From Puniceicoccaceae bacterium (GTDB lineage: Bacteria; Verrucomicrobiota; Verrucomicrobiia; Opitutales; Opitutaceae): 36,629 nucleotides of DNA. The notes beneath the pieces were generated by a model. The model did no database searches, had not been told where the DNA came from, and worked only from the letters and a program-made list of their open reading frames with translations. Position 1 is the first letter of the stretch, and each line of letters starts with the position of its first letter. Shown piece after piece: positions 18,862-26,754 of the stretch. Made by a program: the position numbers and the translations under genes. The stretch spans positions 1 through 36,629 of the forward strand of contig REEB01000157.1 in assembly GCA_007695295.1 (NCBI GenBank). Reading direction: 5' to 3'.

Positions 18862-19662
18862 ATGAAGCTCCTCCCGCACATGTCTCCCGCCGCTTGGCTG
18901 GACCACCAGGCCCGGCTCGGCCGGGCCCGCGGGTGGTCGGTGGAGTGGTTCGGGCGTGGCGGGCGCCACGGTTTGCTTGGGCTGGGCAGTCGCCGCCGGC
19001 CCGGGGTGCCGCGGATCTACCTTTCAGCGGGCATTCATGGCGACGAGCCGGCCGGCCCGCCGGCGGTGGGGGAGTTGATGGAGGCCCTGGAGCATCCGTA
19101 CCCGGTCGACTGGGTGGTCTGCCCACTGCTTAATCCGGCGGGTTGGGAAAAAGGGTCGCGGGAAAACGGATACGGGGCGGACCTCAACCGCGACTACCGG
19201 CTGGCCACCCAGCCGGAGACGGCCGCCCACCGCGCCTTCATCCGCCGCGAGGGGCCATGGGATCTCTATCTTTCGCTGCACGAAGACTGGGAATCCTCCG
19301 GTTTTTACCTCTATGAATTGAACAACTCCCGCCACTGTTCGCTCTGCGGGCCGATTTTGAAGGCGGTCTGCGGGGTGCTGCCCGCGGCCGCGGAGCGACT
19401 GATCGACCGCCACCTCGTGGAAGAGGCGGGCTGCATCCGGCATCCCTGTGCGCCGGATGAACCGCTGAACTGGCCGGAGGCGATCTTTTGCCTGAAGCAA
19501 TTTCCCATGCTTTCCTACACCTTCGAAACCCCAAGTCGGATGCCACTGGAGGTCCGCGTGCAAGCCTTGGTGCTGGCGGCCCGGGCGGCGGTCGAGGCTT
19601 TCTGCGAGGGCTGGATGGGGTCGGGCGGAATCTTGGGTGAAGGGCGGTTATGGGCGCGGTGA
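18862..19662 (+). CDS. M14 family zinc carboxypeptidase-like protein
   Basis: A 266-residue cytosolic-looking protein (no signal peptide). The zinc ligands are visible: HGDE (His59, Glu62) and His140 in SLHEDW. NPAGWEKGSRENGYGADLNRDY (91-112) holds the substrate-binding Asn/Arg, and Glu222 in YTFETPS is the likely catalytic base. This is the M14 carboxypeptidase / succinylglutamate desuccinylase fold, which cleaves C-terminal amino acids, peptidoglycan peptides or acyl-amino acids. Substrate unknown. Start is ATG 18862 (a TTG lies just before it). It overlaps the following methyltransferase gene by 13 bases, so the two are co-transcribed. Confidence 0.85.
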   Translation: MKLLPHMSPAAWLDHQARLGRARGWSVEWFGRGGRHGLLGLGSRRRPGVPRIYLSAGIHGDEPAGPPAVGELMEALEHPYPVDWVVCPLLNPAGWEKGSRENGYGADLNRDYRLATQPETAAHRAFIRREGPWDLYLSLHEDWESSGFYLYELNNSRHCSLCGPILKAVCGVLPAAAERLIDRHLVEEAGCIRHPCAPDEPLNWPEAIFCLKQFPMLSYTFETPSRMPLEVRVQALVLAARAAVEAFCEGWMGSGGILGEGRLWAR

Positions 19663-20474
19663 AGGCACCGCGCCTCCCCGTGCGCGAGGTGGCGGTCTGC
19701 GGCTGGAAAGCGGTCGCGGCGCTCTTTGAGCGGCACCCGGAAGCGGTCCGGCGCTTGTTTTTCGATGCCGGGACGGCCCCCCGCACGGGCGATTTCACCC
19801 GGCGGCTGGCCCGCGATCGCAGGGTGTACCGGTTGGTCGAACGGGAGGAGCTGGAGAGAATCGGAGGCACCGTCCATCACGGCGGCATCGTGGCCGTGCG
19901 GGAGCTGGCCGGGCCGGAACGGCTTACCCAAGTCGCCGTGGACAGCTGGATACAGCAGGGAGGTCCGCTGCTGGTGCTGGACCGCATCGGCAACGCCAAC
20001 AACCTCGGCGCCCTCGTGCGCACGGCGGCGTTTTTCGGCCTCCGGCGGATTCTGGTGCGCGACGATCCCGGGCAGGCGCTGCCGGGGGCGGCGGTCTACC
20101 GGGTGGCCGAGGGGGGGATGGAGTGGGTGACGTTTTTCACCGCCCGGGATCTGCCCGGTGCCTTGAAGGCGCTTGGGGAGGGCTTCGAGGTGGTGGGTGC
20201 GGCGCTCGACGGGGAACCCTTGGCGGCGGCTGGACGGGAGGGTGAGCCACGGGTCCGCGGCGTGGCGCTGGTGCTCGGCAACGAGGAGGACGGCCTCTCC
20301 CGCGAGGTCGCGGCGGCCTGTGCCCGGCGCGTCACCATTCCCGGGTCGGGTGCGGTCGAGTCGCTCAACGTGTCCGCCGCCGGGGCGGTGTTGATGCATG
20401 CGCTTTTCGGCCTGCGGCCCCCGATGCCCCATCGCCGTCCGGGCCGCCGGGCACCCCCTGACATCCGCAGGTGA
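19650..20474 (+). CDS. TrmH/SpoU family RNA 2'-O-methyltransferase
   Basis: A 274-residue SPOUT methyltransferase. The three SpoU motifs are in order: NANNLGALVRTAAFFG (115-130), ALVLGNEEDGLS (206-217) and IPGSGAVESLNVS (230-242), which together make the trefoil knot that binds S-adenosylmethionine. The N-terminal part (VCGWKAVAALFERHPEAVRRLFFD) resembles the substrate-binding domain of rRNA/tRNA methyltransferases such as RlmB. It methylates a ribose 2'-OH in tRNA or rRNA; the exact target is unclear. It overlaps the peptidase gene by 13 bases and converges on the GH5 gene. Confidence 0.9.
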   Translation: MGAVKAPRLPVREVAVCGWKAVAALFERHPEAVRRLFFDAGTAPRTGDFTRRLARDRRVYRLVEREELERIGGTVHHGGIVAVRELAGPERLTQVAVDSWIQQGGPLLVLDRIGNANNLGALVRTAAFFGLRRILVRDDPGQALPGAAVYRVAEGGMEWVTFFTARDLPGALKALGEGFEVVGAALDGEPLAAAGREGEPRVRGVALVLGNEEDGLSREVAAACARRVTIPGSGAVESLNVSAAGAVLMHALFGLRPPMPHRRPGRRAPPDIRR

Positions 20475-20597
20475 AGATCGCTCCTTGATGCAACCCGTTG
20501 GGTGGCCTCCGGAGCTGTTTCCCCAGCCTCAGGGTAGTGGCGGATGGGTTCGCGATGCGGAAGGTGATCAAGCCGAAGGCGGGTGACTCTCCTTGGC

Positions 20598-21611
20598 TCA
20601 GTAGGTGCGGAGGAGGTCGAGAAGTTTGCGGTCAAGCCGGTGGCCGTGCCAGTCGTCGTAGGCGACATCCCCGCGGCCCGAGTCGAGGATGCCGAAGGGG
20701 CCGCGGAAGTTCCACAAGGCATGGCCGATGCCAAGGCTTTTGAGGATCTCGAGGACATCGCGGAACCAGTCCAGAAAGACGGCGTGGGGAGTGAGGTGGT
20801 AGCAACCGCCTTCGCCGCAGTGCACGCCGACACCTTTTTCGAAGAGGGCGGCCCACTCCCGGTAGTGCTTCTCCAAGTCGGTGCGGTGGACGGTGCGGCC
20901 GAAGTGGTCGCCGCCGGGCCAGACGGGATCGGGGAAGGCGTCGCCTTTGACCCAGTGGGCGCGGTAGTGGCTGATGCCGAAGGGCAGGTAGGCGCGGCAG
21001 CTCTGGGCCACGCCGAGGTCGGCGATCTCCGGGATGGCTTCGTTGCCGTAGTTGAGCCCGTCGGCGATGATGAGGCGGTCGGGGTCCTCAGACCGGATGG
21101 CGGCGACGAGGGCGCGGATGACCCGTTCGTGGTCGGCCCGGCTCATTTTTTCCGAGACGCGCGGGGGTTCGTTGAGGAGGTCGAAGGAGAGGCGCTCCGA
21201 GGAAATGCCACGGTAACGTTTGGCAAAAGTACCCCAGTGGTGGCAGGAGGCCACGAGGGCCTCATCGTCCTGCCAGAGATTTTTCGGCTCCTCCGGCGGA
21301 TTGACACAGTAGCCGGGGGCGCGGTGGAGGTTGAGGGAGACATGGAGGCCGTGGCGGCGGCCGAGTTCGACGGCGGCGTCGATGCTCTCCAGGATGGGTT
21401 CATCCAGCTCCAGCCAGCGCTCCGGGTCCGACCAGAAGTGGTAGGACATGGGGAGGCGGACGAAGTCGAAGCCCCAGTCGGCGATCCACTGGAAGTCGGT
21501 TTCGCGGAAGGCCGGCGGGACGGCCGGTCTCGTCTCCGCCCCGTCCTTGCGGTAGGTGGAGAAGAGTTCGAGCAGATTGAAGCCGCGCCAGCGCGGTAGG
21601 GGATTTTTCAT
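20598..21611 (-). CDS. Glycoside hydrolase family 5 protein
   Basis: A 337-residue (beta/alpha)8 glycosidase. RGFNLLELF opens the domain, and GFDFVRLPMSYHFW and LNLHRAPGY follow. The acid/base glutamate is Glu148 in FDLLNEPP and the nucleophile is Glu267 in VHCGEGGCY. GH5 enzymes hydrolyse beta-glucans, mannans or related glycosides with retention. There is no signal peptide from ATG 21611, so a cytoplasmic glycosidase acting on imported oligosaccharides is more likely than a secreted cellulase. No carbohydrate-binding module is attached and no other polysaccharide genes adjoin it. Confidence 0.9.
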   Translation of the reverse strand: MKNPLPRWRGFNLLELFSTYRKDGAETRPAVPPAFRETDFQWIADWGFDFVRLPMSYHFWSDPERWLELDEPILESIDAAVELGRRHGLHVSLNLHRAPGYCVNPPEEPKNLWQDDEALVASCHHWGTFAKRYRGISSERLSFDLLNEPPRVSEKMSRADHERVIRALVAAIRSEDPDRLIIADGLNYGNEAIPEIADLGVAQSCRAYLPFGISHYRAHWVKGDAFPDPVWPGGDHFGRTVHRTDLEKHYREWAALFEKGVGVHCGEGGCYHLTPHAVFLDWFRDVLEILKSLGIGHALWNFRGPFGILDSGRGDVAYDDWHGHRLDRKLLDLLRTY

Positions 21612-21792
21612 GACAAACGGGTAAAGGGAAACCCCAGCCGAACGGCCCTTTTAACAAAGGGCAACCGGAAACCCGGGCGCAAGGGCCGGGCGGACGACGG
21701 ATGGCCCGTTGTGTCACGGCGATCCGGTTGACGGGTGAAGGTGGCCCGATTCGCCGCCGTCACCCCTGAAGGCCTGATTCCAGTTGAAGGGA

Positions 21793-21815
21793 AGCAGAAC
21801 TGCTCCATTTTGGAG
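21793..21815 (+). promoter_or_regulatory. Overlapping palindromes before vapBC (candidate operator)
   Basis: Two near-perfect palindromes abut and share two bases: AGCAG-AA-CTGCT (21793-21804) and CTCCA-TTT-TGGAG (21803-21815). They end 2 bases before the antitoxin ATG and include the only GGAGG ribosome site (21812-21816). This is the usual place for autoregulatory binding by an antitoxin-toxin complex, and folding of the second palindrome would also mask the ribosome site. Confidence 0.5.
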
Positions 21816-21817
21816 GC

Positions 21818-22087
21818 ATGAAAACGACGATTGATATTCCGGATCAGGCGTTGCGGGATGCCATGAAGTATACCGGGGCCAAAACCAAGCGGGAGGCGGT
21901 GGTCGGCATCATCGAGGATTTCAATCGGCGGCAACGCATGGCGGGTTTGGTCCGCCATCTCGGCACCTTCACGAGTTTGGCCGAGAATGAAGCAATCGAG
22001 GCCGTGGACCGAGCAAAGACCGCCCGGCAGTTCGGGCAAACCGCCTCTGCGGCTTCCCGCAAGCCCCAATCGCCGAAGCAGTCATGA
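21818..22087 (+). CDS. vapB: VapB-type antitoxin
   Basis: An 89-residue protein. The N-terminus (MKTTIDIPDQALRDAMKYTGAKTKREAVVGIIEDF) matches the DUF2191/VapB antitoxin family: a short DNA-binding strand, helix, then a flexible toxin-binding tail rich in Ala, Gln and Ser from about 60. It neutralises the PIN toxin encoded next and represses its own operon. The TGA overlaps the toxin ATG by 4 bases (ATGA). GGAGG lies only 1 base from the ATG, which is unusually tight, and is buried in a palindrome. Confidence 0.88.
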   Translation: MKTTIDIPDQALRDAMKYTGAKTKREAVVGIIEDFNRRQRMAGLVRHLGTFTSLAENEAIEAVDRAKTARQFGQTASAASRKPQSPKQS

Positions 22088-22452
22088 AACTGGTCGACAC
22101 CTCGAGCTGGGTCCAAGCCCTGCGGGCCAATGGACGGAAAGAGGTGCGGGAGCGGGTCGCGGATTTGCTCAGGCGCGGAGAGGCTTGCTGGTGTGCACCG
22201 GTCAGACTTGAGCTGTGGGCGGGGGTTGGGAAGGGCCCCGAAGCCGCTGTCCTGCACCGCTATGCGGAAGTGTTGCCGGATGTGCCGGTGGGTCCGGAGG
22301 TTTGGCGGTGGGCGGAGACGTTGGCCGGGCGGGGTCGCAAGCGCGGCTTGAGTGCTCCGGCCATGGATATCCTGATCGCCGCCTGCGCCCGCCATCACGG
22401 TCTGGAATTGGAGAATGATGACGCCGACTTCGACTGGCTGATGACCGTTTGA
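22084..22452 (+). CDS. vapC: VapC-type PIN domain ribonuclease toxin
   Basis: A 122-residue PIN domain protein. The acidic residues of the active site are in place: Asp5 (LVDTSSW), Glu43 (VRLELWAG), Asp95 (PAMDILIAA) and Asp113/Asp116 near the C-terminus. VapC toxins are Mg-dependent ribonucleases that cut tRNA or rRNA when the antitoxin is degraded. It is translationally coupled to vapB by an ATGA overlap. The pair looks intact. Confidence 0.92.
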   Translation: MKLVDTSSWVQALRANGRKEVRERVADLLRRGEACWCAPVRLELWAGVGKGPEAAVLHRYAEVLPDVPVGPEVWRWAETLAGRGRKRGLSAPAMDILIAACARHHGLELENDDADFDWLMTV

Positions 22453-22477
22453 GGTGGGGCCGGCGGCCGGCCGCGCC

Positions 22478-22837
22478 TCAATGCAGCAGATGCAGGGCGA
22501 AGAGCGCCAGATGGGTCAGGCCCCCGAAGACGGCGGTGGCTGCAACTGCGATGAGTCCGGCCAACGGGGCGAGCGGACGCTCCCAGCAACGGTGCAGGAG
22601 GACCGCCAAGATCCCGGCCAAGGACAACTTGATCGCGTAGAGCGCACTCCAGCCGATCTGGATGATCACCCAATCCATGAGCGGATTGGCTTCCCGGGCG
22701 TACCCGGCAACTCCCACCGACCAATGGGTGGCCGCGGCGTCAAAGAGTTGGGTCGCGAAGACCAGCGCGATGACGGGGGCGCAGGCGCCGCGCTGACGGC
22801 TGAGGCGTTTGCCCAAGTTGTAAAAAAATCGTAACAC
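22478..22837 (-). CDS. Small DUF5658-like membrane protein
   Basis: A 119-residue protein with three predicted membrane helices (about 20-36, 64-82 and 88-117). The region FDAAATHWSVGVAGYAREANPLMDW is the pattern of DUF5658, a family of small membrane proteins of unknown function. The start is GTG at 22837, giving a basic N-terminus before the first helix; a downstream TTG is possible. It converges with vapC, with 25 bases between stops. Confidence 0.7.
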   Translation of the reverse strand: MLRFFYNLGKRLSRQRGACAPVIALVFATQLFDAAATHWSVGVAGYAREANPLMDWVIIQIGWSALYAIKLSLAGILAVLLHRCWERPLAPLAGLIAVAATAVFGGLTHLALFALHLLH

Positions 22838-22920
22838 CGCCGTATCTTAGTACAGATGCGGCCGGAAAAGTCACGCCGGAAATGCGCCGGCCGGAGGAGT
22901 CACGGGGGCCGAAGTGCGGA

Positions 22921-23891
22921 TCAAGACCTCAGGAGATCGTCCAAAGAGGTGGCGTCGAGCAGGTGGGGCATCCATCGATCGATGTCGGCATCGGTGGCTA
23001 GCCGCACCCGCCGGCTCGCCCACTCGGGCAGAGGTCCGAAACGCATCTCGATCACGGCCAGCAATGTCTGGCGCTGGCCTTCTCCCCGGCCTTCCTGCCG
23101 GCCTTTGGCGATGAGGGTTTCGGCGATGGTCATGGCTTCGGTTTTGAGTTCGCGGACTTGGACTTTGGATAGGATCTCAAAGACGGCTTCAGAGTCAAGA
23201 TCGTTGCCTGCGTTGAACAGATAGGTGAGGCAGGTCCGCAGGAAAGTTGCTTCGTCCGGGGAGCGGGCCAAATCGGCCAGGGCGGCCAGTCCGGTCTCGA
23301 TCGCCTGGCGCGAATCCGGCAGCAGAACGGCCCGCATCACCTGCACCAGCACCCGCAAGGACACGTGTTGTCCCAGCGGCTCAAGCGCAAGATCGGACAG
23401 GTTGGGAATTTCATGGTTGAAACGCGGCAGGCGGACGGTCCAGGCGTCCTCGAGGTCTTCGGGCAGATCCAGCAGGTCGGAAAGCTGCGGCGAATACCGC
23501 CAGGCGTCCTGGTCTTGGAAAAAGACGATCGGCAGGATGAAGGGCAGTTTGACGCTGCGGGGATGGTCGAGGCGGTGCCGCTCCCAGATGCGCACGGCGT
23601 AGCCGAGGAGACGCAGCGGCATCCATGGATCGGGTGTTTCTGGTGCTCGAAGAGAATATGCAGCTTCAGCGGCTTGCCGTTCCAAGTGGCGTCGAAGAGT
23701 AGGTCACTGGCGCGGCCGTGGAGTTGTTCGTCGAGAAAGGAACCGGGCACCGGACGCAGCGCTTGCCAGTCGATGCGATTGGTCAGGGCGGCGGGCAGGT
23801 AGGCGCGCAGGAAGGCGGCCATGCGGGCGGGGTCGCCCAGGCCGGTTTTTATGTAAGCGTCATGGGGATTGTGCAGGGGCGGGCCGTCCAT
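22921..23891 (-). pseudogene. Rpn family nuclease/putative transposase, broken by one frameshift
   Basis: Two overlapping minus-strand frames together make one PD-(D/E)XK protein of the Rpn (YhgA-like, recombination-promoting nuclease) family. The first frame runs from ATG 23891 and carries HNPHDAYIK, SDLLFDATWNG (Asp63) and ILFEHQ (Glu82, Gln84), the nuclease core. The second frame continues with ETPDPWMPLRLLGYAVRIWERH to the TGA at 22921, including the usual tail IAKGRQEGRGEGQRQ. The join is at about 23640: adding one G there (CAGGAA instead of CAGAA) restores a family-like FEHQETPDP. The gene is therefore a one-base deletion mutant or carries a sequencing error. Intact relatives promote RecA-independent recombination. 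Confidence 0.85.
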
Positions 23892-23981
23892 CTTCGCCAG
23901 AAAGCCGCCATTGCCGGCCGTTGGCAAAAGGATTTCTGCGGCCGGCGTCTCCGATTCATCCCGGGAGGCCGAAGCGACGCC

Positions 23982-25382
23982 TCAATCCCCGGAGACCGGC
24001 TGTTCCGGCGGGACGGCGCCGAGGTAGCGGCTTTCGCCGCGGTAGAGGTCGGGATCGTCCAGACCGGTCCCAAGCGCGGGCGAGCCTTCGCGGAGGGAGA
24101 AGTCGCCGACCGCGGTCTGTGCGAAGAGCGGGTCGCCTTTGAGGGCGTGGAGGCCGGGGTTGACGAAGACGCGGCCGTAGCCGTCGATTCCCTCGGTGGT
24201 GCGGTCGCGCACCCCTTCGACTAAATTGTGGGTGATGACGATGCCGTGCTCCTCCCAGGCCGCCGCATCGTCGGGGTCGAGGAAGGTGGCGATGTCGAAG
24301 GCGCCGCCGGCGCGCATGATGTTGTTGGCGATGAGGACGTTGCGGGTGTTGGTGGAGCGCACATCGATCGAGCCGGTGGGTCCGGCCCAATGCTCGACGC
24401 TGCCGTTGCGCCAGAGCGTGTTGTTGGTGATGCGGATGTCCGAACGGGGGCCGTTGCCGCCCCAGGTGCCGAAGTAAATTCCCGAGCCCCGGGTGCGGTA
24501 GAGGACGTTGTGGTGGATGCGGATGTTGCGCAGCTCGGATTCGCGGCCTTCGACCGAGAGGGCGAGGCCCCACTCGCAGTCATGCACGATGTTGGAGTGA
24601 AACTCGACATCCTCTAGCAGCCCGAACCAAGCGTCGACGTAGAGCCCTTGGCGGGGAAGGTCGTGCACGTAGTTGTTGTGCACGACGCCGTGCCGGCTGA
24701 CTTCCTTCACGTCGATGCCTTCCTTGCCGCAGTGGTGGACGTGGTTGTAGGCGACCTCGAAGTGGACGCAGCCGGCGATGCTGACGGCTTCGTGGGGCGT
24801 TTCCCGGGCGGCGGAGCCGTAGAGCCGCATGAGCTGGGTGTTGGCCTCGACGACCTCGTTGCCGAGGACCTTGAAGTGGTGGACATTCCAGCCCGCGATG
24901 CCGGATTTGAAGGTCTTGCGCACGAAGCAGCGCTCGATGGTGATGTGGCGGCTCGGGTCGGTGACCATGATGCCGGCGCGGTGGGAGTTTTCCACCCGCA
25001 GCCCGTGCAGGCGGGTGTATTCCGCCCCGGTGACGGTGATGGCGCCCTGGCGATGGATGTCCCGTTGGCTGCCGGGGATGGAGCCGGCGGCGTCGATGAG
25101 GGCGGTCTCGCCGGGGTGGGCGGCGATGGTGATCCAAGCCTCCTCGGTGCCCACGGTTTGGATACGGATGGGCTCGGTGATTCGATAAATGCCGTCGCGC
25201 AGGTAGAGGGTGTCGCCGGGTCCGAGGGCTTGGAGCCCGCGGGCGATGGTGGCGAAGGGCTTTTCTTCGCTGCCGGGATGATCGTCACTGCCGAGTGGGG
25301 GCGGGGCGACATAGTAGATTGTGCCGGCGGCGAGGGTGGGGATGGAGCAGGCGGCGAGAAGGGCTAGAATGCTGGGGTTCAC
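23982..25382 (-). CDS. Secreted right-handed beta-helix protein
   Basis: The predicted protein has 466 residues. A signal peptide (ILALLAACSIPTLAAG) is followed by a DUF1565-like opening (TIYYVAPPPLGSDDHPGSEEKPFATIARGLQALGPGDTLYL split over 20-60) and then repeated beta-helix rungs of the form 'xxIxxNxVxxxxxxGI' (for example FEVAYNHVHHCGKEGI and IRITNNTLWRNGS). This fold binds or cleaves polysaccharides (pectate lyase-like). No catalytic residues can be assigned with confidence. The start is GTG 25382; no ATG gives a signal peptide. It lies downstream of the PEP-CTERM gene on the same strand but behind a terminator. Confidence 0.85.
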   Translation of the reverse strand: MNPSILALLAACSIPTLAAGTIYYVAPPPLGSDDHPGSEEKPFATIARGLQALGPGDTLYLRDGIYRITEPIRIQTVGTEEAWITIAAHPGETALIDAAGSIPGSQRDIHRQGAITVTGAEYTRLHGLRVENSHRAGIMVTDPSRHITIERCFVRKTFKSGIAGWNVHHFKVLGNEVVEANTQLMRLYGSAARETPHEAVSIAGCVHFEVAYNHVHHCGKEGIDVKEVSRHGVVHNNYVHDLPRQGLYVDAWFGLLEDVEFHSNIVHDCEWGLALSVEGRESELRNIRIHHNVLYRTRGSGIYFGTWGGNGPRSDIRITNNTLWRNGSVEHWAGPTGSIDVRSTNTRNVLIANNIMRAGGAFDIATFLDPDDAAAWEEHGIVITHNLVEGVRDRTTEGIDGYGRVFVNPGLHALKGDPLFAQTAVGDFSLREGSPALGTGLDDPDLYRGESRYLGAVPPEQPVSGD

Positions 25383-25454
25383 GTTGGTGACACTGGATGA
25401 CGTGCAGGGAAAGGGGAACCCCTTTTGGCGGCAAATCCGTGGGCAGGAAACGAA

Positions 25455-25482
25455 AAGCCCTTCCGTCGTGACGGAAGGGCTT
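25455..25482 (-). terminator. Intrinsic terminator after the PEP-CTERM gene
   Basis: The arms 25455-25467 and 25470-25482 (AAGCCCTTCCGTC against its complement) form a perfect 12-13 bp hairpin with a very tight loop. On the minus strand it is followed by TTCGTTTCC. It lies 31 bases past the PEP-CTERM stop. Confidence 0.75.
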
Positions 25483-25513
25483 CAACGAGGAGGAATCGGG
25501 ACGGGGAAAAAAT

Positions 25514-26302
25514 TCAGCCGATCCGCATGGTCCGGCGCCGCCAGATGATGAGGCCGATCAGCAGGCCGGCGCCGAAAAGGCCGTAAGTCGCGGGCTCCGG
25601 CACGGCGGAAACGTCACCGGCCACAATCACACCCATGAGGTTGGAGCTGTTGGCGAAAGTGGCGTAGAGGTGATTGTCGCCCTCGGCGAGGTTGGCGGAG
25701 TAGAAGGCGGTCAACTGTTGCTGGGAGTTAAGGAAGGGAAGCTCCGACAGAATTTCATGGCCACCTGTGTTGTTGTTCCAAAGCGTCAGGACGCCGGCGT
25801 TCTGGGTGGCCCATCCACCGGAAAGGCGCGCGTTGGCGGCCTGCTCGGCGGTGAGGGTGAAGGTGAAACGGAGCTGCAGGACCTCCAGGGAGGTGTTTTG
25901 ACCGGTGCTGAATTCCGAAACCCAGCGGGCGGGTGGGTTGAGTCCGGAAGGATCAAACCAATTATGGGTGTGGTTGCTCGGGGGATTCCAAACAACGGAG
26001 GAGATCGAAGGATCGACGGGATCGAGGACCACCTCGTTGGAGTTTAGAAGACCGGCCGGGTTGTTGAAGATGGGATTGTTGGCCTGCTGGGTTGAGCCGT
26101 TGTTTAAAACCGCATCGGGCAGGACGGGGCTCAGGTTGCCCCGGGCGACAATTTCCCAGCGCGGGTCAGTGTCGCCGACCGAAAGCGCAAGACCGGAGTC
26201 CGGATCATAACCAGTGTTGATGGTGTGGTAGAGCTGGGCGTGCACGGCACCTCCGAGAACGGGGAGGGCTACGGCGAGGGCGAGAAGGCGTGTGCTTTTC
26301 AT
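25514..26302 (-). CDS. PEP-CTERM sorting domain protein
   Basis: A 262-residue exported protein. The N-terminal signal peptide (LLALAVALPVLGGAVHA) and the C-terminal PEP-CTERM tail (VPEPATYGLFGAGLLIGLIIWRRR: VPEP motif, membrane helix, basic end) are both clear. Such proteins are sorted and cleaved by an exosortase in bacteria that make exopolysaccharide. The middle is Asn-rich, of beta character and without recognised domain, and has a lower GC content than its neighbours. It has its own promoter candidate upstream and terminator downstream. No exosortase gene is in the window. Confidence 0.9.
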   Translation of the reverse strand: MKSTRLLALAVALPVLGGAVHAQLYHTINTGYDPDSGLALSVGDTDPRWEIVARGNLSPVLPDAVLNNGSTQQANNPIFNNPAGLLNSNEVVLDPVDPSISSVVWNPPSNHTHNWFDPSGLNPPARWVSEFSTGQNTSLEVLQLRFTFTLTAEQAANARLSGGWATQNAGVLTLWNNNTGGHEILSELPFLNSQQQLTAFYSANLAEGDNHLYATFANSSNLMGVIVAGDVSAVPEPATYGLFGAGLLIGLIIWRRRTMRIG

Positions 26303-26334
26303 GTGGAAGAGTGAGTGAATAGGAATCGCAACCC

Positions 26335-26367
26335 TTTACACTATTTTGACAATTGTCGATCAAAATA
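26335..26367 (-). promoter_or_regulatory. Promoter with nested palindromes before the PEP-CTERM gene
   Basis: On the minus strand TTGATC (26358-26363) and TGTAAA (26335-26340) are spaced 17 bases, a plausible sigma-70 promoter about 33 bases before the start. Within it, TATTTTGA (26342-26349) and TCAAAATA (26360-26367) are perfect inverted arms flanking a GACAATTGTC palindrome (26348-26357). The nested repeats make an operator likely. Confidence 0.5.
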
Positions 26368-26754
26368 CGCCCCCATCCCATAATAAGGGATTGCCTTAGG
26401 TAATGTTGCTCATGCGGAACGGGACGGGAGGAGTAAGGAGTGAAGAGTAACGAGTGGCGGGTAAGGGGTGGTGGCTGTAGCTGCCGAGGTGACGACCCAG
26501 CGGTCGCGGGGCAAGCGGAGGGTGGGGCGGCGCGGGGGAGAAGAATAAGGGGCGGATTAGGGACATGCTGTTAGTCGGATTTGCACAGAACAGGTCTCCC
26601 CGATGCCGTGCTTGGACTGGGTGGGGCATTCACAGCATAGCGCCGGCGCCGGAGGAGCTGTTTCTTAATGAGGGACAGGCTATTTGTCGGGGGAGCAACC
26701 TTCCGGAGGCGGGCGGTTCAATGGAAGTTCCAGCGCCGTCCGGACCGTGGCGGG
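26368..26754. other. Spacer with low-complexity and repeat remnants
   Basis: The 390 bases between the PEP-CTERM promoter and parA hold no credible gene. An ATCCC/GGGAT hairpin occurs at about 26386-26402. At 26430-26470 lies a purine-rich, low-complexity run made of GAGTAA/GAGTGA-like units. From 26475 TGTAGCTGCCG resembles the start of the repeat family found at 35.6-36.2 kb, but diverges quickly. Confidence 0.4.

Noticed and set aside
26396-26629. A 77-codon minus-strand frame between parA and the PEP-CTERM gene
   Set aside because: It translates the low-complexity GAGTAA-like run and the weak repeat; it has no family similarity or ribosome site.
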